Of a DNA stretch of 64,000 nt, positions 43,111 to 52,008 are shown in pieces; within the stretch, counting starts at the first letter, position 1; the number at the start of each line of letters is the position of its first letter. The notes beneath the pieces are model-generated. The model was not told the DNA's origin and ran no database searches. It was given only the letters and a program-made list of their open reading frames with translations. Made by a program: the position numbers and the translations under genes. This DNA comes from Aliikangiella sp965214955 (GTDB lineage: Bacteria; Pseudomonadota; Gammaproteobacteria; Enterobacterales; Kangiellaceae), in NCBI GenBank assembly GCA_965214955.1, contig CBDCCU010000001.1, positions 124,001 through 188,000 on the forward strand, given 5' to 3'.

Positions 43111-44238
43111 TTATTTTTCGGTAAAAACGGTAATTGTCATTGATTGGTTATGAAGGTGGCAGCCGTTTCCTGATTTTAACGGGGAAATTTCACCATAAGA
43201 GTAAAAACCACATTTAATGGTGTTATTGCCAAGTACTTCATTAACAGATTCTAATTCATCATCTATTCGTTGTTTAAGCACTATTCGCCGACCAACACAA
43301 GAAACCAAAATGGCAAGCTGTGCTGAGTCGCCCAATTTAGATAAAGCAATTTCGGCGGCACCTTGTGCGCCATCAAAAAGCCGCTCAAAGTTAGCCTTCA
43401 TTAATCGAGCATAAGAGCCTTGCGGAATATCACCAGCAAAAGTCATGCTTTGCTTGTTTTCATTAATATTTAAAATAGTGCGAACAACCGACTCAGAGTC
43501 TTCGTTTTTTTGAATAGAAAGAGGGAATAGTAAGGCAGAGGCGGGTAAATCGTCGCTGGCTTTGCCAAGGTAAGATTTATATAAATCGAGTGCAGGCTTT
43601 TCATCAAGCTCATATAAAATATTTTTGTTTGACTTAGTGACAATGCGTTCTGGTCCAAATGGATCCCAACCACCTAGCGAACCATGACCAATTTTTAGTG
43701 ATTCACCATAAAATCCACAAATAATAATCAAACCGCTTTCTATTTTGTTGTTATGCCATGTCATGGTTTCTTCAAAGCGATCATCATCACCAGCAAGCCC
43801 ACCAGAAATAAAAATATCCTCAGGTAAATATTTACTTAGCCCATCGGCAAGTTCAGAGCCATTAATTAATTGACCATCGGCAAGAATAAATGCCCCTTTT
43901 ATATTTTTTGTATTCAGTTTAGCAATCAAATCTTTTGTGGCACTAGTGCAATTTTCATAATCGTTGATGGAAACACTTTGGGTTACTAGGCTAGATTTTT
44001 CAAAGGTAATGGCAGTTAAAACTAGAGTGTCATCGTATACATTAGTACCAATAATTTCTCCGCTAGTGGTACAGCCCATTAGTTCTGCCTTGGAAAAAGC
44101 GTGACTTAATTGGCTTTGTATTTCATGTTGTTTAACTAGGTTGCGATTACCAAATAGCAATAATAAATTGGCTTGGCTGTTGTGAGGTAAGTTAGGTTGC
44201 CATTGATTATTAATGTAATGATATTGAGTAACAATCAT
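43111..44238 (-). CDS. FIST-domain sensory protein
   Basis: 375 aa with FIST_N (about 20-215: LLLLFGNRNLV, AELMGCTTSGEIIG, ILADGQLINGSELADGL, GGLAGDDDRF) and FIST_C (about 220-360: SYLGKASDDLPASALLFPL, PQGSYARLMKANFERLFDGAQ, GVSCVGRR-like CVGRRIVL, CGFYSYGEISP). FIST proteins are ligand-sensing modules, proposed to bind small molecules such as amino acids, and are often paired with diguanylate cyclases or kinases. Here it is the upstream partner of the PAS-GGDEF-EAL protein. Confidence 0.88.
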   Translation of the reverse strand: MIVTQYHYINNQWQPNLPHNSQANLLLLFGNRNLVKQHEIQSQLSHAFSKAELMGCTTSGEIIGTNVYDDTLVLTAITFEKSSLVTQSVSINDYENCTSATKDLIAKLNTKNIKGAFILADGQLINGSELADGLSKYLPEDIFISGGLAGDDDRFEETMTWHNNKIESGLIIICGFYGESLKIGHGSLGGWDPFGPERIVTKSNKNILYELDEKPALDLYKSYLGKASDDLPASALLFPLSIQKNEDSESVVRTILNINENKQSMTFAGDIPQGSYARLMKANFERLFDGAQGAAEIALSKLGDSAQLAILVSCVGRRIVLKQRIDDELESVNEVLGNNTIKCGFYSYGEISPLKSGNGCHLHNQSMTITVFTEK

Positions 44239-44534
44239 TTCAACCTCTGTGAGATGAAGGAGAACGTATAGACACCGAACAAATATTTCATCTCTGATTG
44301 TAACGCGTTATTTGATCAGATAAAAGGGCTGTCATTAACTAGGCAAGAGGGCTAGTGTAACCAGATAAGAATAAGAAGTTAACAATTATGGCAGAAATGC
44401 GTATAGAAAAACGCTACAGAGAAAGCAGCCAATTATCACTTCATATTATTTCCACATTTGTTGCCTATACTTAATTTATCGGCATATTAATCAATGGCAA
44501 AAGGCTTGGCTGTCTGCCAACTTACAATAAAATA

Positions 44535-46079
44535 ATGAATTTAAAAATTCGTCATAAACTTTTTTTAATGATTTTATCAGCCAATATTTTTATTGTGCTA
44601 GGGATCTTCTATTTGGGTAGCCTCGCTTTTTCGAGTAGTTTTAATGATTATTTAGATGCCAATAGAGAAAAAGTGCTAGAGCCATTAGTAGATGCCGTTG
44701 AGCATGAGTATGCCGAAGAGCAAAGTTGGCAATGGGCTAAAAGTCGTCGTTCTACCATTTGGCGTGATTTAGTTGAGGCTAATATTAGCCCTAATAATTT
44801 AGACTTATTTTCTGTTGGAACAGTAAAGCCACCTGAGTTTCTTGAGCTAGATAGAAGAAAACGCCCACCAAATAAAAGTGATAACAATAATTTAAGAGAA
44901 CCTCCTCCTCATAGACGACCACCTCCAAGAAGATTTAAACGAGGTGATCCAAATAGAGAGCCTCCGCCTCATTTAGCGGGACGACCCAAGCCTGTTCCGT
45001 ACTTTTTATTAACCGATCAAAATAAAAACTTAATCCTTGGTCAGCATAAAGAAGATGAAAAAATTAACTGGAAAGCGCTTTATTTTAATCAAGATTTGAT
45101 CGGTTATTTAGGTTATCGCAGACCACTAGAATTAACCTCGGAATTAGATCGTCTATTTGTTGAAAAGCTGAAAAATAATTTAAGTATTGTTGTGGTATTG
45201 GTGGTTTTAGTATCGGCACTAATTGCCTTAATTTTAAGTCGAGTGCTAACCGCGCCTATCTTAAAGTTAAGTAGGGCAACTCATAAGGTTAGCGGTGGAG
45301 ATTATAACACTCGAATTAAAGTGACCAGTAAAGATGAAATTGGCGATCTTTGTCTAGATTTTAACCGTCTTGCCACTTCACTAGAAGAAAGTCTGAATGC
45401 AAGACAACAGTGGATAGCCGATATTTCTCATGAGTTAAGAACACCTGTATCAATATTGCAGGGAGAGCTAGAAGCTATTCAAGATGGGATCAGAGAATAT
45501 AATGAGAAAACGCTAAACTCATTGCACCAAGAAGTAAAACAGTTAGGACATTTAATTTCAGATCTGCACGAATTATCAATGTCTGATTTAGGTGCATTAA
45601 ATTATCAGTTTAAAAAGGTAAATGTTATAGAGGTAATTAATCAGGCGATTGATAGCCGACAGGCACAAATAAATAAGCTTGGTTTTGATGTAAAAATAGT
45701 GACCGATAGCTTAAAAACTGACGAACATTTTGAGTTAATTGGTGACTATAACCGACTGATTCAACTATTTCTTAATTTATTAAATAACAGTTTATCTTAC
45801 ACCGATGCTGGTGGATTAATTGAAATTACGGTTGATAAAACAGCTACTCACTTAGTTATTTACTGGCAAGATTCAAGCCCTAGTGTTTCAGACTTGCAAT
45901 TAAGCAAACTTTTTCAGCGGCTCTATCGAGTAGAGTCTTCTCGTAATCGTAACTCTGGTGGTTCAGGCTTAGGGTTATCAATTTGTCAGAATATTATTCA
46001 CGCCCACAATGGAGAGATAACCGCAGAACATTCAACATTGGGTGGTGTTAGATTTGTTATTCAACTACCATTAAAGTAG
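44535..46079 (+). CDS. BaeS-like sensor histidine kinase
   Basis: 514 aa. Membrane helix at about 8-32, a periplasmic sensor region with a very Pro/Arg/His-rich stretch (about residues 110-155; PPPHRRPPPRRFKRGDPNREPPP in part), a second helix at about 212-235, HAMP (RVLTAPILKLSRATHKVSGGDYNTRI), HisKA with phospho-His 299 (DISHELRTPVSILQGELEAIQDGIRE, very close to BaeS), and a HATPase (LFLNLLNNSLSYTDAGG; SGGSGLGLSIC). It lies 54 bp before its response regulator. The stimulus is unknown; the BaeS similarity suggests envelope stress. Confidence 0.88.
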   Translation: MNLKIRHKLFLMILSANIFIVLGIFYLGSLAFSSSFNDYLDANREKVLEPLVDAVEHEYAEEQSWQWAKSRRSTIWRDLVEANISPNNLDLFSVGTVKPPEFLELDRRKRPPNKSDNNNLREPPPHRRPPPRRFKRGDPNREPPPHLAGRPKPVPYFLLTDQNKNLILGQHKEDEKINWKALYFNQDLIGYLGYRRPLELTSELDRLFVEKLKNNLSIVVVLVVLVSALIALILSRVLTAPILKLSRATHKVSGGDYNTRIKVTSKDEIGDLCLDFNRLATSLEESLNARQQWIADISHELRTPVSILQGELEAIQDGIREYNEKTLNSLHQEVKQLGHLISDLHELSMSDLGALNYQFKKVNVIEVINQAIDSRQAQINKLGFDVKIVTDSLKTDEHFELIGDYNRLIQLFLNLLNNSLSYTDAGGLIEITVDKTATHLVIYWQDSSPSVSDLQLSKLFQRLYRVESSRNRNSGGSGLGLSICQNIIHAHNGEITAEHSTLGGVRFVIQLPLK

Positions 46080-46133
46080 ATCCTAACAAAAAGGATTACT
46101 TAATCGTTGAATACAATAGGCTGGTGAATTTTT

Positions 46134-46805
46134 GTGAATGCTGCGGGAAAAATATTAATTGTTGAAGATGAAATCAAGCTTGCTCAATTACTCGCCGATT
46201 ATTTAGCCCAATCCGCTTTTTCTACCCAGCAACTTCATCGAGGCGATGAAGTTGTTGATTGGCTAAATAATAACGATTGTGATCTTATTCTTCTCGATTT
46301 AATGCTACCTGGCCTCGACGGTCTTGAAGTGTGTAAAGCCGTTCGTGCCTTTTCAAACATTCCGATCATTATGGTTACCGCCAGAATTGAAGAAATTGAT
46401 CGATTAATTGGGCTTGAAGTTGGCGCAGATGATTATGTTTGCAAACCCTTTAGTCCGCGCGAAGTGGTTGCCAGAGTAAAGGCCGTTATGAGGCGTTTTA
46501 GTCATTCGCAGCAGGGCACTCAATCACCGCTAAGGTTACAAGAGTCAACCTTTAAAATTTTATTTTCGGATCAAAGCTGTGAGCTAACTAAGGTTGAGTT
46601 TTATTTGTTAAAAACGCTTTTTGACTCCGCAGGAAGAATTTATTCTCGCGATCAATTAATGGATTTAATTTACACCGACAGACATATTGTTAATGATCGA
46701 ACCATTGATAGTCATGTTAAAAATATTCGTAAAAAACTTATTCAGCTTGGGGTAACTGAGCAGGCGATTCATTCGGTTTATGGAGTGGGGTATAAGTTTG
46801 AGTGA
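46134..46805 (+). CDS. OmpR-family response regulator, BaeR-like
   Basis: 223 aa. Receiver domain with phospho-Asp 55 (LILLDLMLPGLDG), the acidic pair in VEDE, and the switch Lys in VCKPFSPREVVARVKAVMRR; a winged-helix C-terminal domain (LTKVEFYLLKTLFDSAGRIYSRDQLMDLIY; RTIDSHVKNIRKKL; VYGVGYKFE). Starts with GTG 46134. Partner of the sensor kinase upstream. Confidence 0.92.
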   Translation: MNAAGKILIVEDEIKLAQLLADYLAQSAFSTQQLHRGDEVVDWLNNNDCDLILLDLMLPGLDGLEVCKAVRAFSNIPIIMVTARIEEIDRLIGLEVGADDYVCKPFSPREVVARVKAVMRRFSHSQQGTQSPLRLQESTFKILFSDQSCELTKVEFYLLKTLFDSAGRIYSRDQLMDLIYTDRHIVNDRTIDSHVKNIRKKLIQLGVTEQAIHSVYGVGYKFE

Positions 46806-46811
46806 TTAGAT

Positions 46812-46841
46812 AAAAAAATCCCCATTAAAGAGGACTTTTTT
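46812..46841. terminator. Possible bidirectional terminator
   Basis: An A7-TCC ... GGAC-T6 arrangement between the response regulator and the convergent cytochrome peroxidase gene. The A/T arms pair, but the central stem is short and bulged. Confidence 0.35.
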
Positions 46842-46860
46842 GTGGTTGCTAGTTTTTAAA

Positions 46861-48060
46861 TTACTGATCTGAAAGTGTTTGTAAAAACGCCACTAAATCT
46901 TCAATATCTCGCTGATTTAAACCTAACTCCCCAATGTTTCCACCTTGATCAATATTGTCATTCACCTCAGGAGGCATAAGAAAACCAGAATCGCGGGTGT
47001 TATAAAAATCAATAACTTCTTCTAAGGTATTAAAAACACCGTTGTGCATATAAGGGGCGGTATCGGCAATGTTTCTTAAGCTGGGGTTTCTAAATTTTCC
47101 GTTGTCGTTGGCATTATTGGTTTCAGCGCCTAAGCCTAAATCGACGAAGCTAGGATCTTCAATAAATGCGGGCAATAGAGGATTACTTGGAACACCAATA
47201 TTTTCATATTCAAAATTCGAGAACATTTCAGCACCTTCATCGGTTTGATGGCATCTATCGCACTGGGCTCGTCCATTAAAGAGTTGCTCTCCTCTTGCTT
47301 CTTGGGCAGTAAACGTAGCGGTACCATTTTGAACCTGATCAAACTTTGAGGTAAAAGGTGAAAATACTTCGGTTCGCTCAAATGCGGCAATTGCATCGGC
47401 AACATAATTGTATGCTTGTTCGGTTGAATTGAAAATATTTGTACCAAATAAGGCTTCAAAATCGTTGGCATAGGCTGACTCAGCAATTTTAGCGATCACT
47501 TCTGCTTCATCAGCATTACCCATTTCAACAGGATTTAAAAAAGGGCCTTTGGCTTGCTCTTCTAAATTTAACGCTCTGCCATCCCAAAATAAACCGCCAA
47601 TTAAAACATCCCTTGGCGCGCCACCACCTGCTGGCGGACGATTAACAATTTGTCTTTCAGGAATATGCGCGGCATAGCTTGCGGTTGGTGAATTACGCGT
47701 ACCAAAACTTAAACCGTCGGCACCTAATGATGTCGGGTTAAACTCATTAGGATCATCAAAGCCTGTATCTAAACTATGGCAAGAAGCACAAGACTGCCCT
47801 GCTGGTGTTGAAAGATTAGTGTCACTATAAATGAGTTCGCCCAAACTGATTAGTTGCTCTGTGGACACCTGAGTGCCATCGGATAATGTTGTTAAATCAA
47901 TAACCATCGGATCGTCTGGTTCAACAATAATAACGGGCTCCTCAATGATCTCTTCGCTACTACCACAACCCGTTAGTGCAGTAGCCAAAACGATTGCTAC
48001 TGAGTTTAAAGCGAATAAATTTAAACTTTTAATGGCTGATGTCTTTTTTAATCTGTTCAT
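46861..48060 (-). CDS. Di-haem cytochrome c peroxidase-type lipoprotein
   Basis: 399 aa. N-terminal signal with a lipobox (ATALTGC, Cys 32), so it is lipid-anchored. Two haem c sites, CASCHS and CDRCHQ, with distal features of the CcpA/MauG family (NSPTASYAAHIPERQIVNRPP, FWDGRALNLEEQAKGPFLNPVEMGN, FRNPSLRNIADTAPYMHNGVF). It would reduce hydrogen peroxide or oxidise another periplasmic substrate. The acidic spacer after Cys 32 (EEIIEEPVIIVEPDDP) is a tether. The promoter region lies in 48061-48316. Confidence 0.87.
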   Translation of the reverse strand: MNRLKKTSAIKSLNLFALNSVAIVLATALTGCGSSEEIIEEPVIIVEPDDPMVIDLTTLSDGTQVSTEQLISLGELIYSDTNLSTPAGQSCASCHSLDTGFDDPNEFNPTSLGADGLSFGTRNSPTASYAAHIPERQIVNRPPAGGGAPRDVLIGGLFWDGRALNLEEQAKGPFLNPVEMGNADEAEVIAKIAESAYANDFEALFGTNIFNSTEQAYNYVADAIAAFERTEVFSPFTSKFDQVQNGTATFTAQEARGEQLFNGRAQCDRCHQTDEGAEMFSNFEYENIGVPSNPLLPAFIEDPSFVDLGLGAETNNANDNGKFRNPSLRNIADTAPYMHNGVFNTLEEVIDFYNTRDSGFLMPPEVNDNIDQGGNIGELGLNQRDIEDLVAFLQTLSDQ

Positions 48061-48316
48061 ATTTTAATCCTCGCTTTTACGGCAGTTAATAAAGAGAAAC
48101 CTTTATTGTGTGTGAGTATTGTAAAAAAACATCGAGGAGCAAAAATGAATCAAATGTGGATTAAATGTGCAGTCTTGAAAGTGGATATACCCAAAAGTTT
48201 GGTCTATCCAGTGGCTAATATGCGACATAAGCTAAATTTTACATTACAATACGCGCCCAGTTATTTGCGCGCTGTTAAGCACGCTAAGTTTTACTAGAGC
48301 TATTTAGGTAAAAGAT

Positions 48317-49567
48317 ATGTTAAACAACAAACAAAACATCGCCGAGTACGATCCTCAGTTATGGCAGTCGATTGAAGCTGAAAAAGTACGTCAAGAGCAG
48401 CACATTGAGCTGATTGCCTCTGAAAACTATACCAGCGCCCGTGTCATGGAAGCGCAAGGTTCAGTGTTAACCAATAAATACGCCGAAGGCTATCCGCATA
48501 AGCGTTATTACGGTGGTTGTGAGTTTGTTGATATTGCCGAAGATTTAGCCATTGATAGAGCTAAAGAGTTATTTGGCGCGCATTATGCCAATGTTCAACC
48601 GCATTCTGGCTCTCAGGCTAACTCGGCGGTTTATATGGCATTGCTTCAGCCAGGTGATACGGTTTTGGGCATGAATTTAAGTGAAGGTGGACATTTAACT
48701 CATGGTTCGCCAGTGAATTTTTCGGGCAAAATCTATAAGTCGGTTCAATATGGTTTAGATGAAAAAGGTTATATCGACTTTGAGCAAGTTGAAGCTTTAG
48801 CTTTAGAGCATAAGCCTAAAATGATTTTAGCGGGGTTTTCTGCTTATTCTCGCACCGTTGACTGGTCTAAATTCCGTGAAATTGCCGATAAAATTGGTGC
48901 TTATTTTATGGTTGATATGGCGCATGTTGCGGGTTTAGTTGCGGCAGGGCTTTATCCTAACCCTGTTCCTTATGCCGATGTTGTTACTTCAACCACTCAT
49001 AAAACTTTAGCAGGTCCACGCGGCGGTATTATTTTAGCGCGTGAGAACGAAGCATTGCAGAAAAAATTTAACTCAGCGGTTTTTCCCGGTGGTCAAGGCG
49101 GCCCATTAATGCACGTTATTGCGGGCAAAGCGGTTGCTTTTAAAGAAGCCTTAAGCGATGAATTTAAACAAACACAACAGCAAGTGTTAGACAATGCTAA
49201 AGCAATGGTCAGTGTGTTACAAAATCGCGGCTATAAAATTGTTTCTAATGGCACCGATAATCACTTATTTTTAATTGACTTAATCGACAAAGACATTACC
49301 GGTAAAGATGCCGAAGCCGCGTTGGGTGAAGCTTATATCACCGTTAATAAAAACACGGTTCCTAACGAGCCTCGCTCTCCTTTTGTGACAAGTGGCTTAA
49401 GAATGGGTACTCCTGCTATTACTACTCGCGGTATGAAAACTGAGGAAGCAACGTTGCTTGCAGGTTGGATCTGCGACATTCTTGATGACATCACTAACAA
49501 GACGGTGATTGCAGAGGTTAAACAAAAAGTTTTAGCGCTAACACCAAAATTTCCTGTTTACGGATAA
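48317..49567 (+). CDS. glyA: Serine hydroxymethyltransferase
   Basis: 416 aa (E. coli 417). PLP enzyme converting serine and THF to glycine and methylene-THF. Catalytic Lys 229 in STTHKTLAGPRGG, IELIASENYTSARVMEAQGS, HGSPVNFSGK and GTPAITTRGM are all conserved. It supplies one-carbon units used by PanB and thymidylate synthesis. The 250-bp upstream gap shows no recognised operator. Confidence 0.97.
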   Translation: MLNNKQNIAEYDPQLWQSIEAEKVRQEQHIELIASENYTSARVMEAQGSVLTNKYAEGYPHKRYYGGCEFVDIAEDLAIDRAKELFGAHYANVQPHSGSQANSAVYMALLQPGDTVLGMNLSEGGHLTHGSPVNFSGKIYKSVQYGLDEKGYIDFEQVEALALEHKPKMILAGFSAYSRTVDWSKFREIADKIGAYFMVDMAHVAGLVAAGLYPNPVPYADVVTSTTHKTLAGPRGGIILARENEALQKKFNSAVFPGGQGGPLMHVIAGKAVAFKEALSDEFKQTQQQVLDNAKAMVSVLQNRGYKIVSNGTDNHLFLIDLIDKDITGKDAEAALGEAYITVNKNTVPNEPRSPFVTSGLRMGTPAITTRGMKTEEATLLAGWICDILDDITNKTVIAEVKQKVLALTPKFPVYG

Positions 49568-49598
49568 GCTCCTCGCTAATTAAAAACAAATTAGCTAA

Positions 49599-49635
49599 AA
49601 CAAAGCCATTATTGCCAGTCAATAATGGCTTTGTT
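49599..49635 (+). terminator. Hairpin after glyA
   Basis: AACAAAGCCATTATTG (49599-49614), loop CCAGT, CAATAATGGCTTTGTT (49620-49635): a 16-bp perfect stem 32 bp after the glyA stop. The T-tract is short (TTGTTGCTT), but the A-rich 5' side makes it a plausible terminator separating glyA from nrdR. Confidence 0.7.
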
Positions 49636-49695
49636 GCTTATTCATAGGTAAAATACCGCCTAATTTCGGCCTAAGCCTTTATTTATGGAGCTGCC

Positions 49696-50160
49696 ATGCG
49701 TTGCCCATTCTGTTCTTTTCAAGATACTAAAGTTATTGACTCTCGGTTAGTTACCGAAGGCGATCAAGTGCGTCGCCGCCGTGAATGTAATGAGTGTGGT
49801 GAGCGTTTTACTACCTTCGAAACGGCCGAGTTGGTAATGCCTCGTGTGATCAAAAGTGATGGTAGCCGCCAGCCTTTTGATGATCAAAAACTCAAAGGCG
49901 GCATTATTCGTGCTGTAGAAAAAAGACCCGTTTCTGTTGATGATGTTCATAAAGCCATTCACGGTATTGAATATGAACTGCGTGCGCTTGGCGAACGTGA
50001 AGTGAGCGCCCAAGTGATTGGCGAGCTAGTAATGAAAGCCCTTAAACAGCTCGACCAAGTGGCGTTTGTACGCTTTGCCTCGGTTTACAGGCGCTTTCAA
50101 GATGTGAGTGAATTCCGTCAAGAAATTGAGCGTTTAGAGTCGGATAATCAATCGAATTAA
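49696..50160 (+). CDS. nrdR: Transcriptional repressor NrdR
   Basis: 154 aa. Zinc ribbon (MRCPFCSFQDTKVIDSRLVTEGDQVRRRRECNECGERFTTFE) followed by an ATP-cone (PRVIKSDGSRQPFDDQKLKGGIIRAVEKRPVS). Represses ribonucleotide reductase genes in response to nucleotide levels. Leads the nrdR-rib-nusB cluster; its stop lies 2 bp before ribD. Confidence 0.97.
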   Translation: MRCPFCSFQDTKVIDSRLVTEGDQVRRRRECNECGERFTTFETAELVMPRVIKSDGSRQPFDDQKLKGGIIRAVEKRPVSVDDVHKAIHGIEYELRALGEREVSAQVIGELVMKALKQLDQVAFVRFASVYRRFQDVSEFRQEIERLESDNQSN

Positions 50161-50162
50161 TC

Positions 50163-51330
50163 ATGTTAGCCGCCAATTTTCTTCAATCTGATCTGCTAAA
50201 ACCAGACAGTCACTGGACAACCCAAGATTGCCAAATGATGGCTAGAGCATTGCAGCTAGCTAAAAAAGGCAAATATACCGCGCGCCCAAATCCTCAAGTG
50301 GGCAGTGTGCTGGTGAAAGATGGCAAGATTATTGGTGAAGGTTATCATCAAACTTTTGGTCAAGCCCATGCCGAAATTAATGCCCTTAAAATGGCAGGCA
50401 ACGAGGCTAAAGGCGCCACTTGTTATGTGACTTTAGAGCCTTGTGCGCATACGGGTAAAACAGGTCCTTGCTCGCAAGCATTAGTTGATGCGGGGGTTAA
50501 GCGGGTAGTTGCGGCAATGGCAGATCCTAACCCTCAAGTGGCTGGCAAGGGCTTTAAAATATTGCAAGATGCGGGTATTAAAGTTGAGTTTGGTTTAATG
50601 CAAAGCCAAGCGCAAAATTTAAACTCAGGGTTTATTAGTCAAATGACGCGAAAACGTCCTTGGGTGACTTGCAAGTTAGCCATGAGTGTTGATGGGCGTA
50701 CCGCTTTAGCCAATGGTGAAAGCAAGTGGATAACAGGCAGTGCCGCAAGAGCCGATGTGCAAAAGCTTCGCGCCAAGCAAGATGCCATTATTACGGGTAT
50801 TGGCACTTTGTTAGCTGATGATCCTAGCTTAAATATACGCCTTGAAGATTCTGGGTACCCGCAAGATCAATGGCTTATTAAAGCAAAAGAAAAAGGTTTT
50901 AAGCCGCCGGTTAAAATTTTGTTAGATACTCAAGCTAAAGCCCCGCTTAAGAGCAAACTGTTTATTAAAGACAAAGAATCAACCACTGAAAAACAGGTGA
51001 TCTGGTTTGCAAATAACCATGTAAAAACAGAACTTACCCGAGCACATTTTATTAAAACCAATGCCAAGTCAGTTGCAAGATTTTTTATTTCAATGTGATG
51101 AGCTAGGCTTTAATCAAGTGCTATTAGAGTGTGGTCACAAGCTGGCGGGTGGGTTTTTAGCGAACGGACTTATTGATGAGCTGGTGGTTTATATGGCTCC
51201 TAAGTTAATGGGCAGTAAAGGCATGGGGCTGTTTGAGTTAAATATTGAGTCAATGGATAACACCCATTCGCTTAAGTTAAAAGATGTTAGACACCTAGGT
51301 GATGATATTCGCCTAACCTATGAGGTTTAA
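50163..51330 (+). CDS. ribD: Bifunctional riboflavin deaminase-reductase, frame-disrupted
   Basis: Deaminates and reduces the GTP cyclohydrolase II product. The N-terminal deaminase (about residues 25-145) has the zinc site HAEINAL ... CYVTLEPCAHTGKTGPCSQAL; the reductase domain begins RPWVTCKLAMSVDGRTALANGESKWITG. One extra base near 51057 shifts the frame after AHFIKT; the sequence resumes PSQLQDFLFQCDELGFNQVLLECGHKLAGGFLANGLIDELVVYMAPKLMG and ends HLGDDIRLTYEV. The corrected length (about 388 aa) fits RibD. The break is probably a sequence error as no other ribD is seen and the downstream cluster is intact. Confidence 0.88.
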
Positions 51331-51331
51331 A

Positions 51332-51985
51332 ATGTTTACTGGAATCATTGAATCGGTTGGTTATATCGAAAGCATTGAAAATAAATCGGGTGATAAGCGA
51401 TTTAAAATTAATACGGGCAAACTGGATATGACCGATGTGGCACTAGGTGACAGCATTGCCTGTAATGGCGTGTGTTTAACCGCCATTGAATTTGCTGACA
51501 GTTACTATGTGGCCGATGTTTCTAAAGAGTCGCTCGATTTAACCACATTAAATACTATTGAGGTTGGCGCAAAGGTTAATTTAGAAAAAGCTTTAACACC
51601 AACTACGCGCTTAGGTGGGCATTTAGTGAGCGGTCATGTTGATGGCATTGGTAAGGTTGTGGCGATTAAGCAAGCGGCACGCTCAGTTGTGTATGAAATT
51701 AAAGCACCCGATGAGCTAGCCAAATACATTGCCAAAAAAGGCTCTATTACCGTCGATGGCGTATCGCTAACGGTAAATGATGTCGAGGGTTGTATTTTTA
51801 AACTAAACTTAGTACCACACACTTTGCAAGAAACCACGGCAAAAGATTATCAAGTGGGCAGCGTGGTTAATTTAGAGGTTGATTTACTGGCTCGTTATTT
51901 AGAACGACTACTATTGGGTCAAACAGAGCAAAAAGGCTCGGTTGATTATCAATTATTAATGAATAGTGGCTTTATTAAAGCCTAA
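51332..51985 (+). CDS. ribE: Riboflavin synthase alpha chain
   Basis: 217 aa. Dismutates two lumazines to riboflavin. Two lumazine-binding repeats: MFTGIIESVGYIES ... CNGVCLTAIEF ... LTTLNTIEVGAKVNLEKALTPTTRLGGHLVSGHVDG and SITVDGVSLTVNDVEGCIFKLNLVPHTLQETT. Start ATG 51332 is chosen because the family begins MFTG; ATG 51320 lies inside ribD. Overlap-coupled to ribD. Confidence 0.96.
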   Translation: MFTGIIESVGYIESIENKSGDKRFKINTGKLDMTDVALGDSIACNGVCLTAIEFADSYYVADVSKESLDLTTLNTIEVGAKVNLEKALTPTTRLGGHLVSGHVDGIGKVVAIKQAARSVVYEIKAPDELAKYIAKKGSITVDGVSLTVNDVEGCIFKLNLVPHTLQETTAKDYQVGSVVNLEVDLLARYLERLLLGQTEQKGSVDYQLLMNSGFIKA

Positions 51986-52008
51986 CCTAACTAAAAATAA
52001 GAAAGATT

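Noticed and set aside
48106..48297. A 63-aa open frame before glyA
   Set aside because: No family resemblance, no good ribosome site and mixed composition; more likely leader DNA.
51986..52008. FMN riboswitch before ribBA
   Set aside because: Only 23 bases separate ribE and ribBA; the gap before ribA (40401-40477) also shows no RFN-type sequence.
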